Under the pieces are notes generated by a model. The model had not been told where the DNA came from and did not search any database. It saw nothing but the letters and a program-made list of their open reading frames with translations. Both the position numbers and the translations under genes were made by a program. From an uncultured Candidatus Saccharibacteria bacterium (GTDB lineage: Bacteria > Patescibacteriota > Saccharimonadia > Saccharimonadales > Saccharimonadaceae), in contig CAMZHH010000001.1 of the NCBI GenBank assembly GCA_947306745.1, positions 104,776 through 168,775 on the forward strand: a stretch of 64,000 nucleotides of DNA, read 5' to 3'. The first letter of the stretch is position 1, and each line of letters opens with the position of its first letter. Below are positions 1 through 10,097 of this stretch, in pieces.

Positions 1-740
1 AGATCAAAATCTTGCTCACGAACATCTTCGACCATTTCGCCACCAAACTGTGCTGGAGATAATTGGTCATGAATTTTTTTGCTAATATAAAGAACGCCAA
101 TTCCAGTCGGCCCAAAGATTTTGTGCCCAGAAAAGGCGAGCGCAAGAGGGTTATCTCGAAATGTTTTTACATCAATCTTTTTATGCGCGATAGCCTGCGC
201 GGCGTCCGCAAAGAAGATTACTCTAGGTTCCGGTCGACCATACGCATCGTCAAATGACTTCGTGTTGCCAAACACATTCGAATACATCGACATGGCTGCA
301 ATATCAATAAAATCGTTCACGACAAAGGAATTATCTGGCCCCATACTAGATCCGTCTTTGCGACTAGGGATATATTTAAATTCTTTTGCATTTTTACGCC
401 ATGGTAGTAGATTACTATGATGACCGGTAATATCAGAAGCTACGATTTTATCTTTCGCATTTATCATTTGCGTAAATTTATTAATGCCGTCCGTGGTTCC
501 GCTAGTAAAGATAATTTCTTCTGGTTCCGCGTTAATAAATTTCGCAACTGTTTGGCGCGCTTCATCGTATTGTGCCGTCGCTTTGACGCTCAAATCATAA
601 AGTCCGCGGTAAATGTTTGCATTTTCGTGCACATAAAAATCATTAATACGCTCAATTACGCATTTCGGTTTAAAGGTAGTGGCGGCATTGTCTAGATAAA
701 TTACGCCATCTTGTAGTTGCGGAAAATCATTTCTATTCAT
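1..740 (-). CDS. sufS: Cysteine desulfurase SufS (partial, runs off the window start; absent from ORF track)
   Basis: Reverse translation MNRNDFPQLQDGVIYLDNAATTFKPK...SGTTDGINKF...SGHKIFGPTGIGVLY; PLP Lys motif SGHK; follows sufD with ATGAATAG overlap. Confidence 0.93.
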   Translation of the reverse strand, partial: MNRNDFPQLQDGVIYLDNAATTFKPKCVIERINDFYVHENANIYRGLYDLSVKATAQYDEARQTVAKFINAEPEEIIFTSGTTDGINKFTQMINAKDKIVASDITGHHSNLLPWRKNAKEFKYIPSRKDGSSMGPDNSFVVNDFIDIAAMSMYSNVFGNTKSFDDAYGRPEPRVIFFADAAQAIAHKKIDVKTFRDNPLALAFSGHKIFGPTGIGVLYISKKIHDQLSPAQFGGEMVEDVREQDFD

Positions 741-1338
741 TTAAGGCCTCGTAAACATATTGTAGCTTATCGTCATCATCGATGAGGTTTAATATGTCCA
801 GAATTCGTGCGCGTGTGATAATATTTCGCGCTTGCTCTTCCGAGAAACCGCGTATGCGCAAGTATTCCAATTGTGATTCGTCGATATGACCAGAACTTAA
901 GCTATGATTGCCGACTACATTTTCTTCGTCGCAATCGATAATTGGGTACGAAATATTTTTTGCGCGATCAGCCAAAATCACCATTTCTTTTTCATTGCCG
1001 TGCGCTCCAATCGCGCCTTTGCAAAAATGTATCGTCATATTTGTTTCTTTATGTGACTGGCCAGAAAGGGAACTAACTAAGTTGAAATTGCTGACCGAAT
1101 TCACGCCACAGTGCTCGACGTTGTAATTATATTTAATATTACTCTTATTGCGCGCTAAAATCGCCGTATGCACGTCTAATTTTGCATTATCGGCCAGGGT
1201 GGCATTAATTTGAAAATCCTGCGTTATATCGCCAATTATGACTTGCACTAGCGTCATCTTTTCGTTGGCGCCAAGTTCTATCTCGTTCAAATTGCTGATG
1301 TTAGAAAAGTTTGGCGTGAGAATTTGTACAACTTTCAT
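733..1338 (-). CDS. sufD: SufD-like FeS assembly scaffold protein
   Basis: ORF between sufB and sufS; SufBD-like C-terminus (YLRIRGFSEEQARNIITRA). Confidence 0.8.
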   Translation of the reverse strand: MKVVQILTPNFSNISNLNEIELGANEKMTLVQVIIGDITQDFQINATLADNAKLDVHTAILARNKSNIKYNYNVEHCGVNSVSNFNLVSSLSGQSHKETNMTIHFCKGAIGAHGNEKEMVILADRAKNISYPIIDCDEENVVGNHSLSSGHIDESQLEYLRIRGFSEEQARNIITRARILDILNLIDDDDKLQYVYEALNE

Positions 1339-2675
1339 TACATATTCTCCTGCATTTCGAGTCGGATTAAATTATTCATCTCGGCGGCATATTCGAATGG
1401 TAGTTCTTTCGAAACATCATTTGTAAAACCGCGGACGATTAATGCGCGCGCTTCATCTTCCGAAAGACCACGTGTGCGTAAATAATTGATTTCGCGCTCA
1501 GAAATTTTACCAACGTTCGCCTCGTGTGCTATATCTGCCGAACTGCAAGAAATGTCAAATTTCGGCACTGTATTTGAAGTGGATTTTGAATCTAGCATTA
1601 ATGATTGGCAATCAGTAAAAGACTTAGCATTTTTTGCACGCCCAGTAACTTTTACTAAGCTACGAAAAGTATTTTTGCCACCGTCTTTTGCTAGTGATTT
1701 TGCGTTAATATACGATGTTGTGCGCGGAGCAAGGTGTACTACTTTTACGCCAGTGTCGAGGTCTTTTCCTTCGCCGGCAAAAGTGACACCCGTGTATTCC
1801 ATCGAAGCGCCAACTCCATTTAGAATCGCCATCGGGTAGAGCATGGAAACGTGCGAACCAAACGAGCCAGTTACCCATTCCATTTTGCCACCAGCCTCAA
1901 CTATCGCGCGTTTAGTATTTAAGTTGTACATATTTTTCGACCAGTTTTCGACGGTAGAATATTTAACGCTGGCGTTCTTTTTGACGAAGATTTCTACGCA
2001 TCCGGCATGTAGATTTGCGATGTTATATTTTGGTGCCGAGCAGCCTTCGATAAAATGCAAATCCGCACCTTCGTCCACGATAATTAAGGTATGTTCGAAT
2101 TGGCCGGCACCTGGTGCATTAAAACGAAAATATGACTGTAGGGGGAATTGCACGCTCGTATTCGGTGGCACGTAAACGAATGAACCGCCCGACCAAACGG
2201 CGCCATGGAGCGCGGCAAATTTATGGTCTTCCGGTGGCACTAACTGCATGAAATATCTGTGTACCATACCACGATATTTACTATGCATGGCATTTTCGAT
2301 TGAATCATAATAGACACCCTGATTTGCGACGGCCGATTTTACATTGTGGTAGACTAACTCCGAATCAAACTGCGCACCCACGCCAGCTAACCCTGCGCGC
2401 TCAGCTTCCGGGATACCAAGATCTTCGAAAGTTTGACGAATATCGTCTGGCACATCTTTCCAATTTCGCACCATTTCCTTGCGCGGTTTCACATAACTTT
2501 GAATATTATCAATGTCGAGTTCGCTCAAATCTGGCCCCCAGCTCGGCATCGGCATGGCGAGATACTTGCGTAAACTTCGCAAACGAAATTCGAGCATCCA
2601 TTTAGGCTCGTTTTTGCGCGCGGATATTTCGCGCACGATTTCCGGCGTTAAGCCTTTAGGCGTTTTTGAAGCCAT
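1338..2675 (-). CDS. sufB: Fe-S cluster assembly protein SufB
   Basis: MASKTPKGLTPEIVREIS...; SufB core; likely start at 2675 (internal to ORF 1338..2705). Confidence 0.95.
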   Translation of the reverse strand: MASKTPKGLTPEIVREISARKNEPKWMLEFRLRSLRKYLAMPMPSWGPDLSELDIDNIQSYVKPRKEMVRNWKDVPDDIRQTFEDLGIPEAERAGLAGVGAQFDSELVYHNVKSAVANQGVYYDSIENAMHSKYRGMVHRYFMQLVPPEDHKFAALHGAVWSGGSFVYVPPNTSVQFPLQSYFRFNAPGAGQFEHTLIIVDEGADLHFIEGCSAPKYNIANLHAGCVEIFVKKNASVKYSTVENWSKNMYNLNTKRAIVEAGGKMEWVTGSFGSHVSMLYPMAILNGVGASMEYTGVTFAGEGKDLDTGVKVVHLAPRTTSYINAKSLAKDGGKNTFRSLVKVTGRAKNAKSFTDCQSLMLDSKSTSNTVPKFDISCSSADIAHEANVGKISEREINYLRTRGLSEDEARALIVRGFTNDVSKELPFEYAAEMNNLIRLEMQENM

Positions 2676-3384
2676 GTTTTCGAATATCCTCCAACATTCC
2701 AACATCGCCCACGCAGGAAATTAATCCATCTCGAATCACATATACGCGATCAACATTTAACGACTGCAAAATGCGCATATTATGAGTCACGATCGCTAAG
2801 CTGCAATTTGTTTCGTCCTGGTATTCACGAATAACGCGTGACACTAAACGCGCCGCATCGACATCTAAGCCGGAATCGATTTCGTCTAAAATCGCTAACT
2901 GTGGGCGGAGCATTAACATTTGTAGTATCTCAAGTTTCTTTTTCTCGCCACCGGAAAAATCTACGTTCAACTCACGTTCGCCACTGAATGGATTTAAATC
3001 TAATTTTTCTAAATATTTCGCTAGAGTAAGCTTAAATTCGCGCAGACGAACTTTTTTGCCGTGCGCTTCAATTGTGGAACGTAACATTTCGCCGACGGGT
3101 AATCCTGGAATTGCGACCGGGTCTTGGTAGCTCAAAAACATGCCTAGCTTCGCGCGCTCTTCGCAAGGGAGTTTAGCAACATCCTTTCCTGCAAAAGATA
3201 TGCTACCGGAATAATCAAAATCCGACACGCCCATTAAGCTACGCGCCAAAGTAGATTTGCCGGCACCGTTTGGGCCAACTACTACGACGGTCTCACCTTT
3301 ATCGATACGTAAATCAATGCCATGTAGTAATTCTTTATCGGCTGTGGAAGCGTGCAAATTTTTCGCAATTAATAATTTCGACAT
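2656..3384 (-). CDS. sufC: Fe-S cluster assembly ATPase SufC
   Basis: Walker A GPNGAGKSTLAR, FSGGEKKK signature; suf operon. Confidence 0.95.
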   Translation of the reverse strand: MSKLLIAKNLHASTADKELLHGIDLRIDKGETVVVVGPNGAGKSTLARSLMGVSDFDYSGSISFAGKDVAKLPCEERAKLGMFLSYQDPVAIPGLPVGEMLRSTIEAHGKKVRLREFKLTLAKYLEKLDLNPFSGERELNVDFSGGEKKKLEILQMLMLRPQLAILDEIDSGLDVDAARLVSRVIREYQDETNCSLAIVTHNMRILQSLNVDRVYVIRDGLISCVGDVGMLEDIRKHGFKNA

Positions 3385-3496
3385 AGTCCTCCAAGATCCC
3401 CACCACTAATACCATTTTAACACCTATATATTTTTAACTAAAATAGGCTCAAGACTAGATATGCATAAAAAATAGGACTTTTTGTCCCTAAAAAAA

Positions 3497-3571
3497 TGGC
3501 TCCCCCGGTCAGACTCGAACTGACAACCTCGAAGTTAACAGCTTCTTGCTCCACCATTGAGCTACAGGGGA
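3497..3571 (-). tRNA. tRNA-Asn(GUU)
   Basis: Cloverleaf by eye; loop CTGTTAA; TTCGAGT T-loop; encoded CCA. Confidence 0.9.
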
Positions 3572-3680
3572 ATGTAAATTAAGTGTACTAATAAAATCTT
3601 TTTCTGTCAAGATTGTTTTAAGCATAACAGGGAAAGAGTCGATATGATATACTATATCTAAGTTTTAAACAGGAGGTACT

Positions 3681-5501
3681 ATGTGTGGGATTGTAGGATA
3701 TATTGGTAATAAAACTGCGCAGAACGTCCTGCTCAGCGGATTGAAGCGTTTGGAATATCGCGGTTATGACTCCGCCGGTATTGCCACTTTGGACGATAAT
3801 GACGAGGCGCATATTGCGCGCTCTGTGGGCAAAATCTCTGAGCTGGAGCAAGTATTGAGTGCGAAGCCTCATGAAGGCCATGTTGGTATCGGCCATACGC
3901 GTTGGGCTACGCACGGTGGTGTCACGGTTACGAATGCACACCCACATCATGTTGGCAACATTTACCTCGTGCATAACGGTATTATTGAAAATTACAAAGA
4001 ACTCAAAGCGAAGCTCAGCAAATACGAATTCAAATCCGATACTGATACGGAAGTACTAGCCGCTTTGATCGATAGCTACTATACCGATAAGGTTTCGTTG
4101 AAGGATGCTGTCGCGAAAGCTCTCAAGGCGATTCGTGGTACTTACGGTATTGCCGTCTTTTCTCCAAAAGAGCCAGATAATATTGTTGTGGCCCGCCTTG
4201 GTTCGCCATTAATTATTGGTCTTGGTAAAGATGAGACCATTATTGCTTCCGACGCCTCTGCTTTGCTCGGCTATACGCGTGAGGCCATCTATCTTAACGA
4301 TGGCGAGCTTGCCGTTTGTAGTCGTGATGGCGCGGAAGTCTTTAATCTCGCTATGAAGCATCTCGATACTGAGCCGGAAGAAATCGAAGGCGATGTTGAG
4401 CAGATTCAGAAGGGTGGCTATGATCATTTCTTACTCAAAGAAATCATGGAGCAGGCCACAACTCTGCCAAACACGCTTTCTGGTCGTATTGATCCAAAAG
4501 CTGGCAAGATGCACCTTGGCGGCCCGAATCTGACTGCTAAAGAAATGCGCGATGTGAAGCATATCGTGATTGTTGGTTGTGGTACAGCATATTACGCCGG
4601 TCTTCTCGCGTCGTATTACATGGAGCAATTAATCCCAGACATTACTACTGAAGTTGTGATTGCGTCCGAGTATCGCTACCGTTCTTTCCATTTACCAAAA
4701 GATTCGATTGCTTTAATCGTTTCGCAGTCTGGCGAAACGGCCGATACGCTCGCATGTCTCCGTGAAATTAAGAAGCGTGGCGTGAAGACGCTCGGTGTCG
4801 TGAACGTTGTTGGCTCGACTATCGCACGCGAAGTCGATGGTGGTACTTATGTCCATGCTGGTCCAGAAATTTCCGTTGCTTCTACTAAGGCCTTTACAGC
4901 GCAGGTAGTTACGATGCTGATGTTTGCTGGTATGCTCGCAGAATATCATGGTGGCAATTCTGAATTAATCCACAGATTTACGAATGAGCTTGCTATCTTG
5001 CCGGAGGAAATTGAGAAGAACCTCAATACTCATCGCGAAACGATGGAAGCTCTCGCAAAGAAGTACGCAAAGTATAACGACGCGCTTTATCTTGGTCGCG
5101 ATACAGCTTATCCTATTGCTCTTGAAGGCGCACTTAAACTCAAGGAAATCTCCTACATCCACGCAGAAGGCTATGCCTCCGGTGAGCTTAAGCACGGTCC
5201 AATTGCGCTTGTTGATGATACTTTCTTTGAAGTCTTCGACATTCTAGACAACTGGCTCTTTGAAAAGTCTATTGGTGGCTTGCATGAAGTTCGCGCCCGT
5301 GGTGGCAAGACAATCGTACTCACGAATAGTAAGAAGGATATCGATGCCGATGATATTGTCCGTGTCGATAGTAAAGTTGAATTACTCGCGCCAATCCTTT
5401 TGAATACTTTGCAACAGTTGTTTGCTTACTATATGGCCGTTGAGCGTGGTAATGACGTTGATCAGCCACGCAATCTCGCTAAATCCGTCACGGTGGAGTA
5501 A
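3681..5501 (+). CDS. glmS: Glutamine--fructose-6-phosphate aminotransferase
   Basis: MCGIVGYIG N-terminal Cys; SIS domains; SD CAGGAGG. Confidence 0.97.
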   Translation: MCGIVGYIGNKTAQNVLLSGLKRLEYRGYDSAGIATLDDNDEAHIARSVGKISELEQVLSAKPHEGHVGIGHTRWATHGGVTVTNAHPHHVGNIYLVHNGIIENYKELKAKLSKYEFKSDTDTEVLAALIDSYYTDKVSLKDAVAKALKAIRGTYGIAVFSPKEPDNIVVARLGSPLIIGLGKDETIIASDASALLGYTREAIYLNDGELAVCSRDGAEVFNLAMKHLDTEPEEIEGDVEQIQKGGYDHFLLKEIMEQATTLPNTLSGRIDPKAGKMHLGGPNLTAKEMRDVKHIVIVGCGTAYYAGLLASYYMEQLIPDITTEVVIASEYRYRSFHLPKDSIALIVSQSGETADTLACLREIKKRGVKTLGVVNVVGSTIAREVDGGTYVHAGPEISVASTKAFTAQVVTMLMFAGMLAEYHGGNSELIHRFTNELAILPEEIEKNLNTHRETMEALAKKYAKYNDALYLGRDTAYPIALEGALKLKEISYIHAEGYASGELKHGPIALVDDTFFEVFDILDNWLFEKSIGGLHEVRARGGKTIVLTNSKKDIDADDIVRVDSKVELLAPILLNTLQQLFAYYMAVERGNDVDQPRNLAKSVTVE

Positions 5502-7399
5502 TGGGCGAGCGCAAAGGAAATAAATTGCTTGAATCACGCACGCGGCTAAAAGAGTCGCGTGCGCGCAAGCGTTCCGAACGCGCAAAAAAACGCGCCCAAA
5601 AAGAAGCTGAGCGCAAAAGGCCAGAATACCCACGCATTTCATTGAAGTCGATTTTGTACTGCATGAATATTTACGCTAAGGCCGTCGGTCCGAAGCGCTA
5701 CTTCTTCTGGTTTTATCGTGTTGTTAGCTCTGCGATTCCGGCTTGGACTGCAGTCTTAGCTGGTAACGTCGTGACGGAGATTACCCGAGTAATCGAGACG
5801 GGCGACTTTACGCCGTTCATTGTCGCGGTAATTTTCTTAATCAGCGTGCAATTAGTTAACGTTATATTGAGTGCTGTTTATCATTTACTTTCAATTTCCG
5901 TAAATCAGGAAGTCTTCATTTATGTAAGTGAAATGGTAGCGACGAAATATATTCAAATTCCACTAGCGCAACGCGAAAGTAGGGAATTTGCCGACAAATT
6001 TGAACGCGTACGCGACTTTGGCGGCTCTATTGACTTTGTTGCCTCAAGTGCAATTACGGTTATTTCGTCCGTAGTTGGATTGATGTCAGTCGTAATAGCG
6101 ACCTTAACCGCCTCGCCGCTCATTACAATCGCAGTGGTCTTAGCAGCGATTCCGTCTTCAATTCTGAGTTTGCGTTTGGCCGCACGAGAGCGTCGCAACT
6201 GGCGTGAATTTACAAAAGATCGTCGTATCGCCTGGCAGATTGAGCGCAAAATTACTAACTCCGATTCTGCCCTCGAAATTGAGCTTAATGGTCTCAGTAA
6301 GACACTTGTTGAGCAGATGATTAAGGCGCGTCGCCGTAGCCAGGAGCAAGATATCGCAGACAATAAAGCCTTCTTCTGGCCACGTTTCGGCGGTAGTGTT
6401 TTGCAAGACGCCGTGAGCTATGTCGTGCTGATTTTCGTTGCGATTCAAATTATCCTTGGCAAACTCGAAATCGGGCAATTCTTAACTATTCGTACGCTCT
6501 TAATTCAATTGAATGATAGTATTTCGAACTTATTTAGTAGCATTACAAATATTAACTCTAGCCTCGTAAATGCAACGGACTTCATGGAGTTTATGGAGAC
6601 GCCAGCGCAACACAGTGGCGATATTATAATTGATCATATTCCAACTATCGAATTTCAAAATGTCGGCTTTACGTATCCACGTTCTGATGTGCGCGCCGTA
6701 AAAGATGTTAGCTTTACGCTGAATCCTGGCGACAGCTTAGCTATCGTCGGCGAGAATGGCGCTGGCAAGACGACCTTGATTAAACTAATGATTGGCGCTT
6801 ATCAACCAACCAAGGGCACAATCTTGATTGACGGTCAGCCGTTAGAGCGCATTAATCGCGAATCTTACCTCGCGCAAATCGGCGCGCTCTTCCAGGATTT
6901 CTCGCGTTATGAATTCGCCACACTCGGCGAAAACGTTTGGTTTGGCGACGTGGAACGCCCATACAGTCGTCGCGATATTGAAGCTGCGCTCAAAGACGCC
7001 GGCCTCGAAAGCCTCGTCAATGAATATAAAGAAGGTCTTAATACGATTCTTTCCAAGGATATCGATTCCAAGAATGCAGTCAATCTTTCTGGTGGCCAAT
7101 GGCAACGCCTTGGTATTGCACGCGCTTTCTTCCGCTCGCCGAATGTTTTGATTTTAGATGAGCCAACAGCCTCCGTTGATGCGGTTTCGGAATATGAAAT
7201 CTTTAAGAATATCATCAAGAAACAAGAGAACAAAACGACCGTTATTATTTCGCATCGCTTTTCGACTGTGCGCAAAGCAGAGAGGATTATCGTGCTCGAT
7301 CATGGCAAAATCGTCGAGTCTGGCACTCATGATGAACTCATCGCTAAAAATGGTATATATAAAGAGATGTTCGAATTGCAGGCCGAGGGGTATAATTAA
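5501..7399 (+). CDS. ABC transporter, fused permease/ATPase (ABCB-like)
   Basis: TM segments then GENGAGKTTL, LSGGQWQR, ILDEPTASVD. Confidence 0.93.
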   Translation: MGERKGNKLLESRTRLKESRARKRSERAKKRAQKEAERKRPEYPRISLKSILYCMNIYAKAVGPKRYFFWFYRVVSSAIPAWTAVLAGNVVTEITRVIETGDFTPFIVAVIFLISVQLVNVILSAVYHLLSISVNQEVFIYVSEMVATKYIQIPLAQRESREFADKFERVRDFGGSIDFVASSAITVISSVVGLMSVVIATLTASPLITIAVVLAAIPSSILSLRLAARERRNWREFTKDRRIAWQIERKITNSDSALEIELNGLSKTLVEQMIKARRRSQEQDIADNKAFFWPRFGGSVLQDAVSYVVLIFVAIQIILGKLEIGQFLTIRTLLIQLNDSISNLFSSITNINSSLVNATDFMEFMETPAQHSGDIIIDHIPTIEFQNVGFTYPRSDVRAVKDVSFTLNPGDSLAIVGENGAGKTTLIKLMIGAYQPTKGTILIDGQPLERINRESYLAQIGALFQDFSRYEFATLGENVWFGDVERPYSRRDIEAALKDAGLESLVNEYKEGLNTILSKDIDSKNAVNLSGGQWQRLGIARAFFRSPNVLILDEPTASVDAVSEYEIFKNIIKKQENKTTVIISHRFSTVRKAERIIVLDHGKIVESGTHDELIAKNGIYKEMFELQAEGYN

Positions 7400-7416
7400 G
7401 GGTAGGGAAAATACTT

Positions 7417-7824
7417 ATGCATAAAAGAGAAAAAGCTACATTAACCATTACTATTGTTTTAGCGGTCATAACTTTATTCGGTTTTGGCTTGCTCGTATTT
7501 TCGACGAAAGATTTTAACGATATTGCCGTTGATACAATTCTATTGATAACTGCTACGATTTCACTCGGTATCGCTGTCTTTTCGCAGATGTCGGCCGATA
7601 AAGAAGCGCGTCGCGTCGAGAAGCTGATTCACGAGCTTAACATGGTCGATAAAAACATCGAAAACGACATGAATATCGACAAATCTTTGCGCTATCGTCT
7701 CGATAAAATGCTCGCCCTCGAAGAAGAAATCTATCGCAAAGTCGGCGGTCGTAAAACATCCAAACAACTCGTTAAAGAATATCGCATCGAGCACCCAGAA
7801 AAGCCAGATAAAAAGGAGAAATAA
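7417..7824 (+). CDS. Small membrane protein, hypothetical
   Basis: ORF with two N-terminal TM segments. Confidence 0.7.
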   Translation: MHKREKATLTITIVLAVITLFGFGLLVFSTKDFNDIAVDTILLITATISLGIAVFSQMSADKEARRVEKLIHELNMVDKNIENDMNIDKSLRYRLDKMLALEEEIYRKVGGRKTSKQLVKEYRIEHPEKPDKKEK

Positions 7825-8753
7825 TGCACATCGAGCTCACGGATTTTTATTCGCGCCTCGGCACTATCGCCATTATTTTAGTGCTTGGATTCCTGCTTGG
7901 TAAGCTAAAACTTATTTCGCCAAAAACTAACAAGGATCTCGTCAATTTATTACTGACCGTCTTTATGCCGGCCTCACTTTTTGCGGCTTTTCCAACCACT
8001 TATAGCGACGAGACTTCAGATCTCTTTAAGGCTGGCTTACTTGCTGGCGTACTCGTCATGACGGCACTGATTATTGTGTCGAAAATTCTGTTTAATAAAA
8101 AGTTTTATAACGACAAGCTCCGCTACGAATCGCAGTTTGCGCTGATTTTTAATAACGCGACTTTTCTCGGTTATCCAATCATTGCTAGCACCTTTGGCGA
8201 ACAGGGCGTTATTCCATATTGTGGCTTCATTATTGCGTTTAATATTGCACTCTTCTCTTATGGCGTTTATCTTTTCAAGCATAAAATCGACAGCAAACTT
8301 GTATTGAACGTAATTACAAATCCGAATATTATCGCGGTTGTATTAGGTGTGATTGTATTTGTGACTGGTTTTCAGCTTCCGGGTTTCGTGACCGATGCGG
8401 TGAAATATACCGGCAATGCCACAACGGCGCTTTCGATTATTTGTGTTGGTTATATGCTGAGCAACGCGAAATTCTTCAAGCTGATTAAGAAATGGAAACT
8501 CATTTTGACAGCGGCAGCGCAATTAGTGCTCGGGCCGCTCATTGCATTTGGCTTATTGACCTTATTGCAATTCCCGAGCGAAGTCATCGCAGTTTGTACT
8601 TTGATCCAGGCTTTACCGACTGCAACCTCGCTTGGTCTTTTCGCCTCAAAATATGGCGGCGATCAGACGGAGGCTTCCGAACTTGTGACCGTTTCGACGT
8701 TATTATCCATCGTCTTAATGCCTCTCATGGTATCATTATTATTAATTCACTAA
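7824..8753 (+). CDS. AEC (auxin efflux carrier)-family transporter
   Basis: Permease-like hydrophobic profile and AEC-type motifs. Confidence 0.75.
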   Translation: MHIELTDFYSRLGTIAIILVLGFLLGKLKLISPKTNKDLVNLLLTVFMPASLFAAFPTTYSDETSDLFKAGLLAGVLVMTALIIVSKILFNKKFYNDKLRYESQFALIFNNATFLGYPIIASTFGEQGVIPYCGFIIAFNIALFSYGVYLFKHKIDSKLVLNVITNPNIIAVVLGVIVFVTGFQLPGFVTDAVKYTGNATTALSIICVGYMLSNAKFFKLIKKWKLILTAAAQLVLGPLIAFGLLTLLQFPSEVIAVCTLIQALPTATSLGLFASKYGGDQTEASELVTVSTLLSIVLMPLMVSLLLIH

Positions 8754-8763
8754 GGAGTTTACG

Positions 8764-9327
8764 ATGAGGAAATTTACCTGGTGGGAAAAAGCGCTATTTG
8801 TTCTTTTAGTGCCATGTTTTATTGTTAGCTTTTTCTTAATTTCCGTCGCTTCAATTACGCAAACGCAGAATAATACGGTTTTTCTAATTGTCGGTAGCGT
8901 AATCGCGGCGGTTAATATTGGCATCTTTTTCTTCTTTCTTAAGACGCTCAAAAAATATTTCGATTTCCGCAATAAACGTGGCATCAAACAATTTTTCTAT
9001 ACAATTATCCTGATGCCGTTGGTGGTTGGCATCTATTTTATGGGCTACTATCAGGCTTGGCTCTACATGATTATTTACGCCGTTATTACTGGCATTTATG
9101 TTTATTTAATTAATAAAGAATTCGGGAACTTTTCATTTAAACTCGATCAACGAGCGAGTAAAATTTACGTGCAAGATTTAAGGAGCTACAACACTGATTT
9201 ACGCATCGTAGGGAAGGATAAAAAAGTTAAAAGCAGTACTGACGAATTGCGCGTTGGCGATGTAATTACGATTAGTAAAGACGGGGAAACCATTTTAACG
9301 CTAAACGTAGCCAAAAATAAAAAATGA
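8764..9327 (+). CDS. Membrane protein, hypothetical (TGA stop)
   Basis: ORF with 4 TM segments; ends TGA immediately before a hairpin. Confidence 0.7.
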   Translation: MRKFTWWEKALFVLLVPCFIVSFFLISVASITQTQNNTVFLIVGSVIAAVNIGIFFFFLKTLKKYFDFRNKRGIKQFFYTIILMPLVVGIYFMGYYQAWLYMIIYAVITGIYVYLINKEFGNFSFKLDQRASKIYVQDLRSYNTDLRIVGKDKKVKSSTDELRVGDVITISKDGETILTLNVAKNKK

Positions 9328-9332
9328 AATAC

Positions 9333-9353
9333 CCACGGCGCTTGGCCGTGGGC
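9333..9353. terminator. Hairpin between convergent genes
   Basis: CCCACGG CGCTTGG CCGTGGG. Confidence 0.5.
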
Positions 9354-9360
9354 TTCATAA

Positions 9361-9963
9361 TTACTGTGTCTGGCGAGAAAGCGAGAGAGCATTGCGCATG
9401 TCGCGCAAATCGCGTTCGAACAGGGAAATGCGGCCATACAGCTCTTCGCGCGTATAGCGCAACATCCTGACTTTACCAACGCGGGTAATGTTCCTCATTC
9501 TCTCCAGGAAGTTTTGTTCGCTCCGGTGAATTAACTCCACCGGCATTTCGGTTACCTTGTGAACCTCGCGGACGCTCATGGGGCGATCGCCAAACAGTCC
9601 ATAGCGCATCGGAATAATCTGCATCACTTCTTTGTCGAAGTACGCACACTTTATGATGTCGATTAGGGCTGGCAGGTTTTCGGCCGGAAACGGATGCTTC
9701 ATCAGCCATCCACGCAAGTGCGGCTCATTGGCGAAAATCGCGCAATACATCTCCTCATAGCCGGTAAGACGGCACTTAACGCCGATATTCTCCAGCGCGT
9801 TGTAGATTTCGTCCTGCGTCTTCTCACTAAAGAATCGTACATGGTCCAAGATCGGGTTACGGCAATCTTCAACCAGGTCTTCTACGCTTCTTATGCCAAA
9901 GATTGCCAGGGTACTAATTGTGCTATCACTCAAACCAATTTCCTTTAGTCTCAAGCTATTCAC
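9361..9963 (-). CDS. Hypothetical protein with HhH / RNAP alpha-CTD-like N-terminus
   Basis: LKEIGLSDSTISTLAIFGIRSVEDLVE; promoter TTGACT-N17-TATAAT upstream. Confidence 0.65.
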   Translation of the reverse strand: MNSLRLKEIGLSDSTISTLAIFGIRSVEDLVEDCRNPILDHVRFFSEKTQDEIYNALENIGVKCRLTGYEEMYCAIFANEPHLRGWLMKHPFPAENLPALIDIIKCAYFDKEVMQIIPMRYGLFGDRPMSVREVHKVTEMPVELIHRSEQNFLERMRNITRVGKVRMLRYTREELYGRISLFERDLRDMRNALSLSRQTQ

Positions 9964-10097
9964 CTCTTCCTCTCTACAGTAATGGCAACGTGCAAATTAC
10001 GCCGTTCTGTGACAGCGTATCGTCATTATAGCATAAACATCGTAAAAAGTCAAGAATAAGGGGCTTCCTATATAGAGTGAATGGTATAATATGGCCA

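Noticed and set aside
63-695. Plus-strand ORFs at the window start
   Set aside because: They lie antisense to a clear sufS frame on the minus strand.
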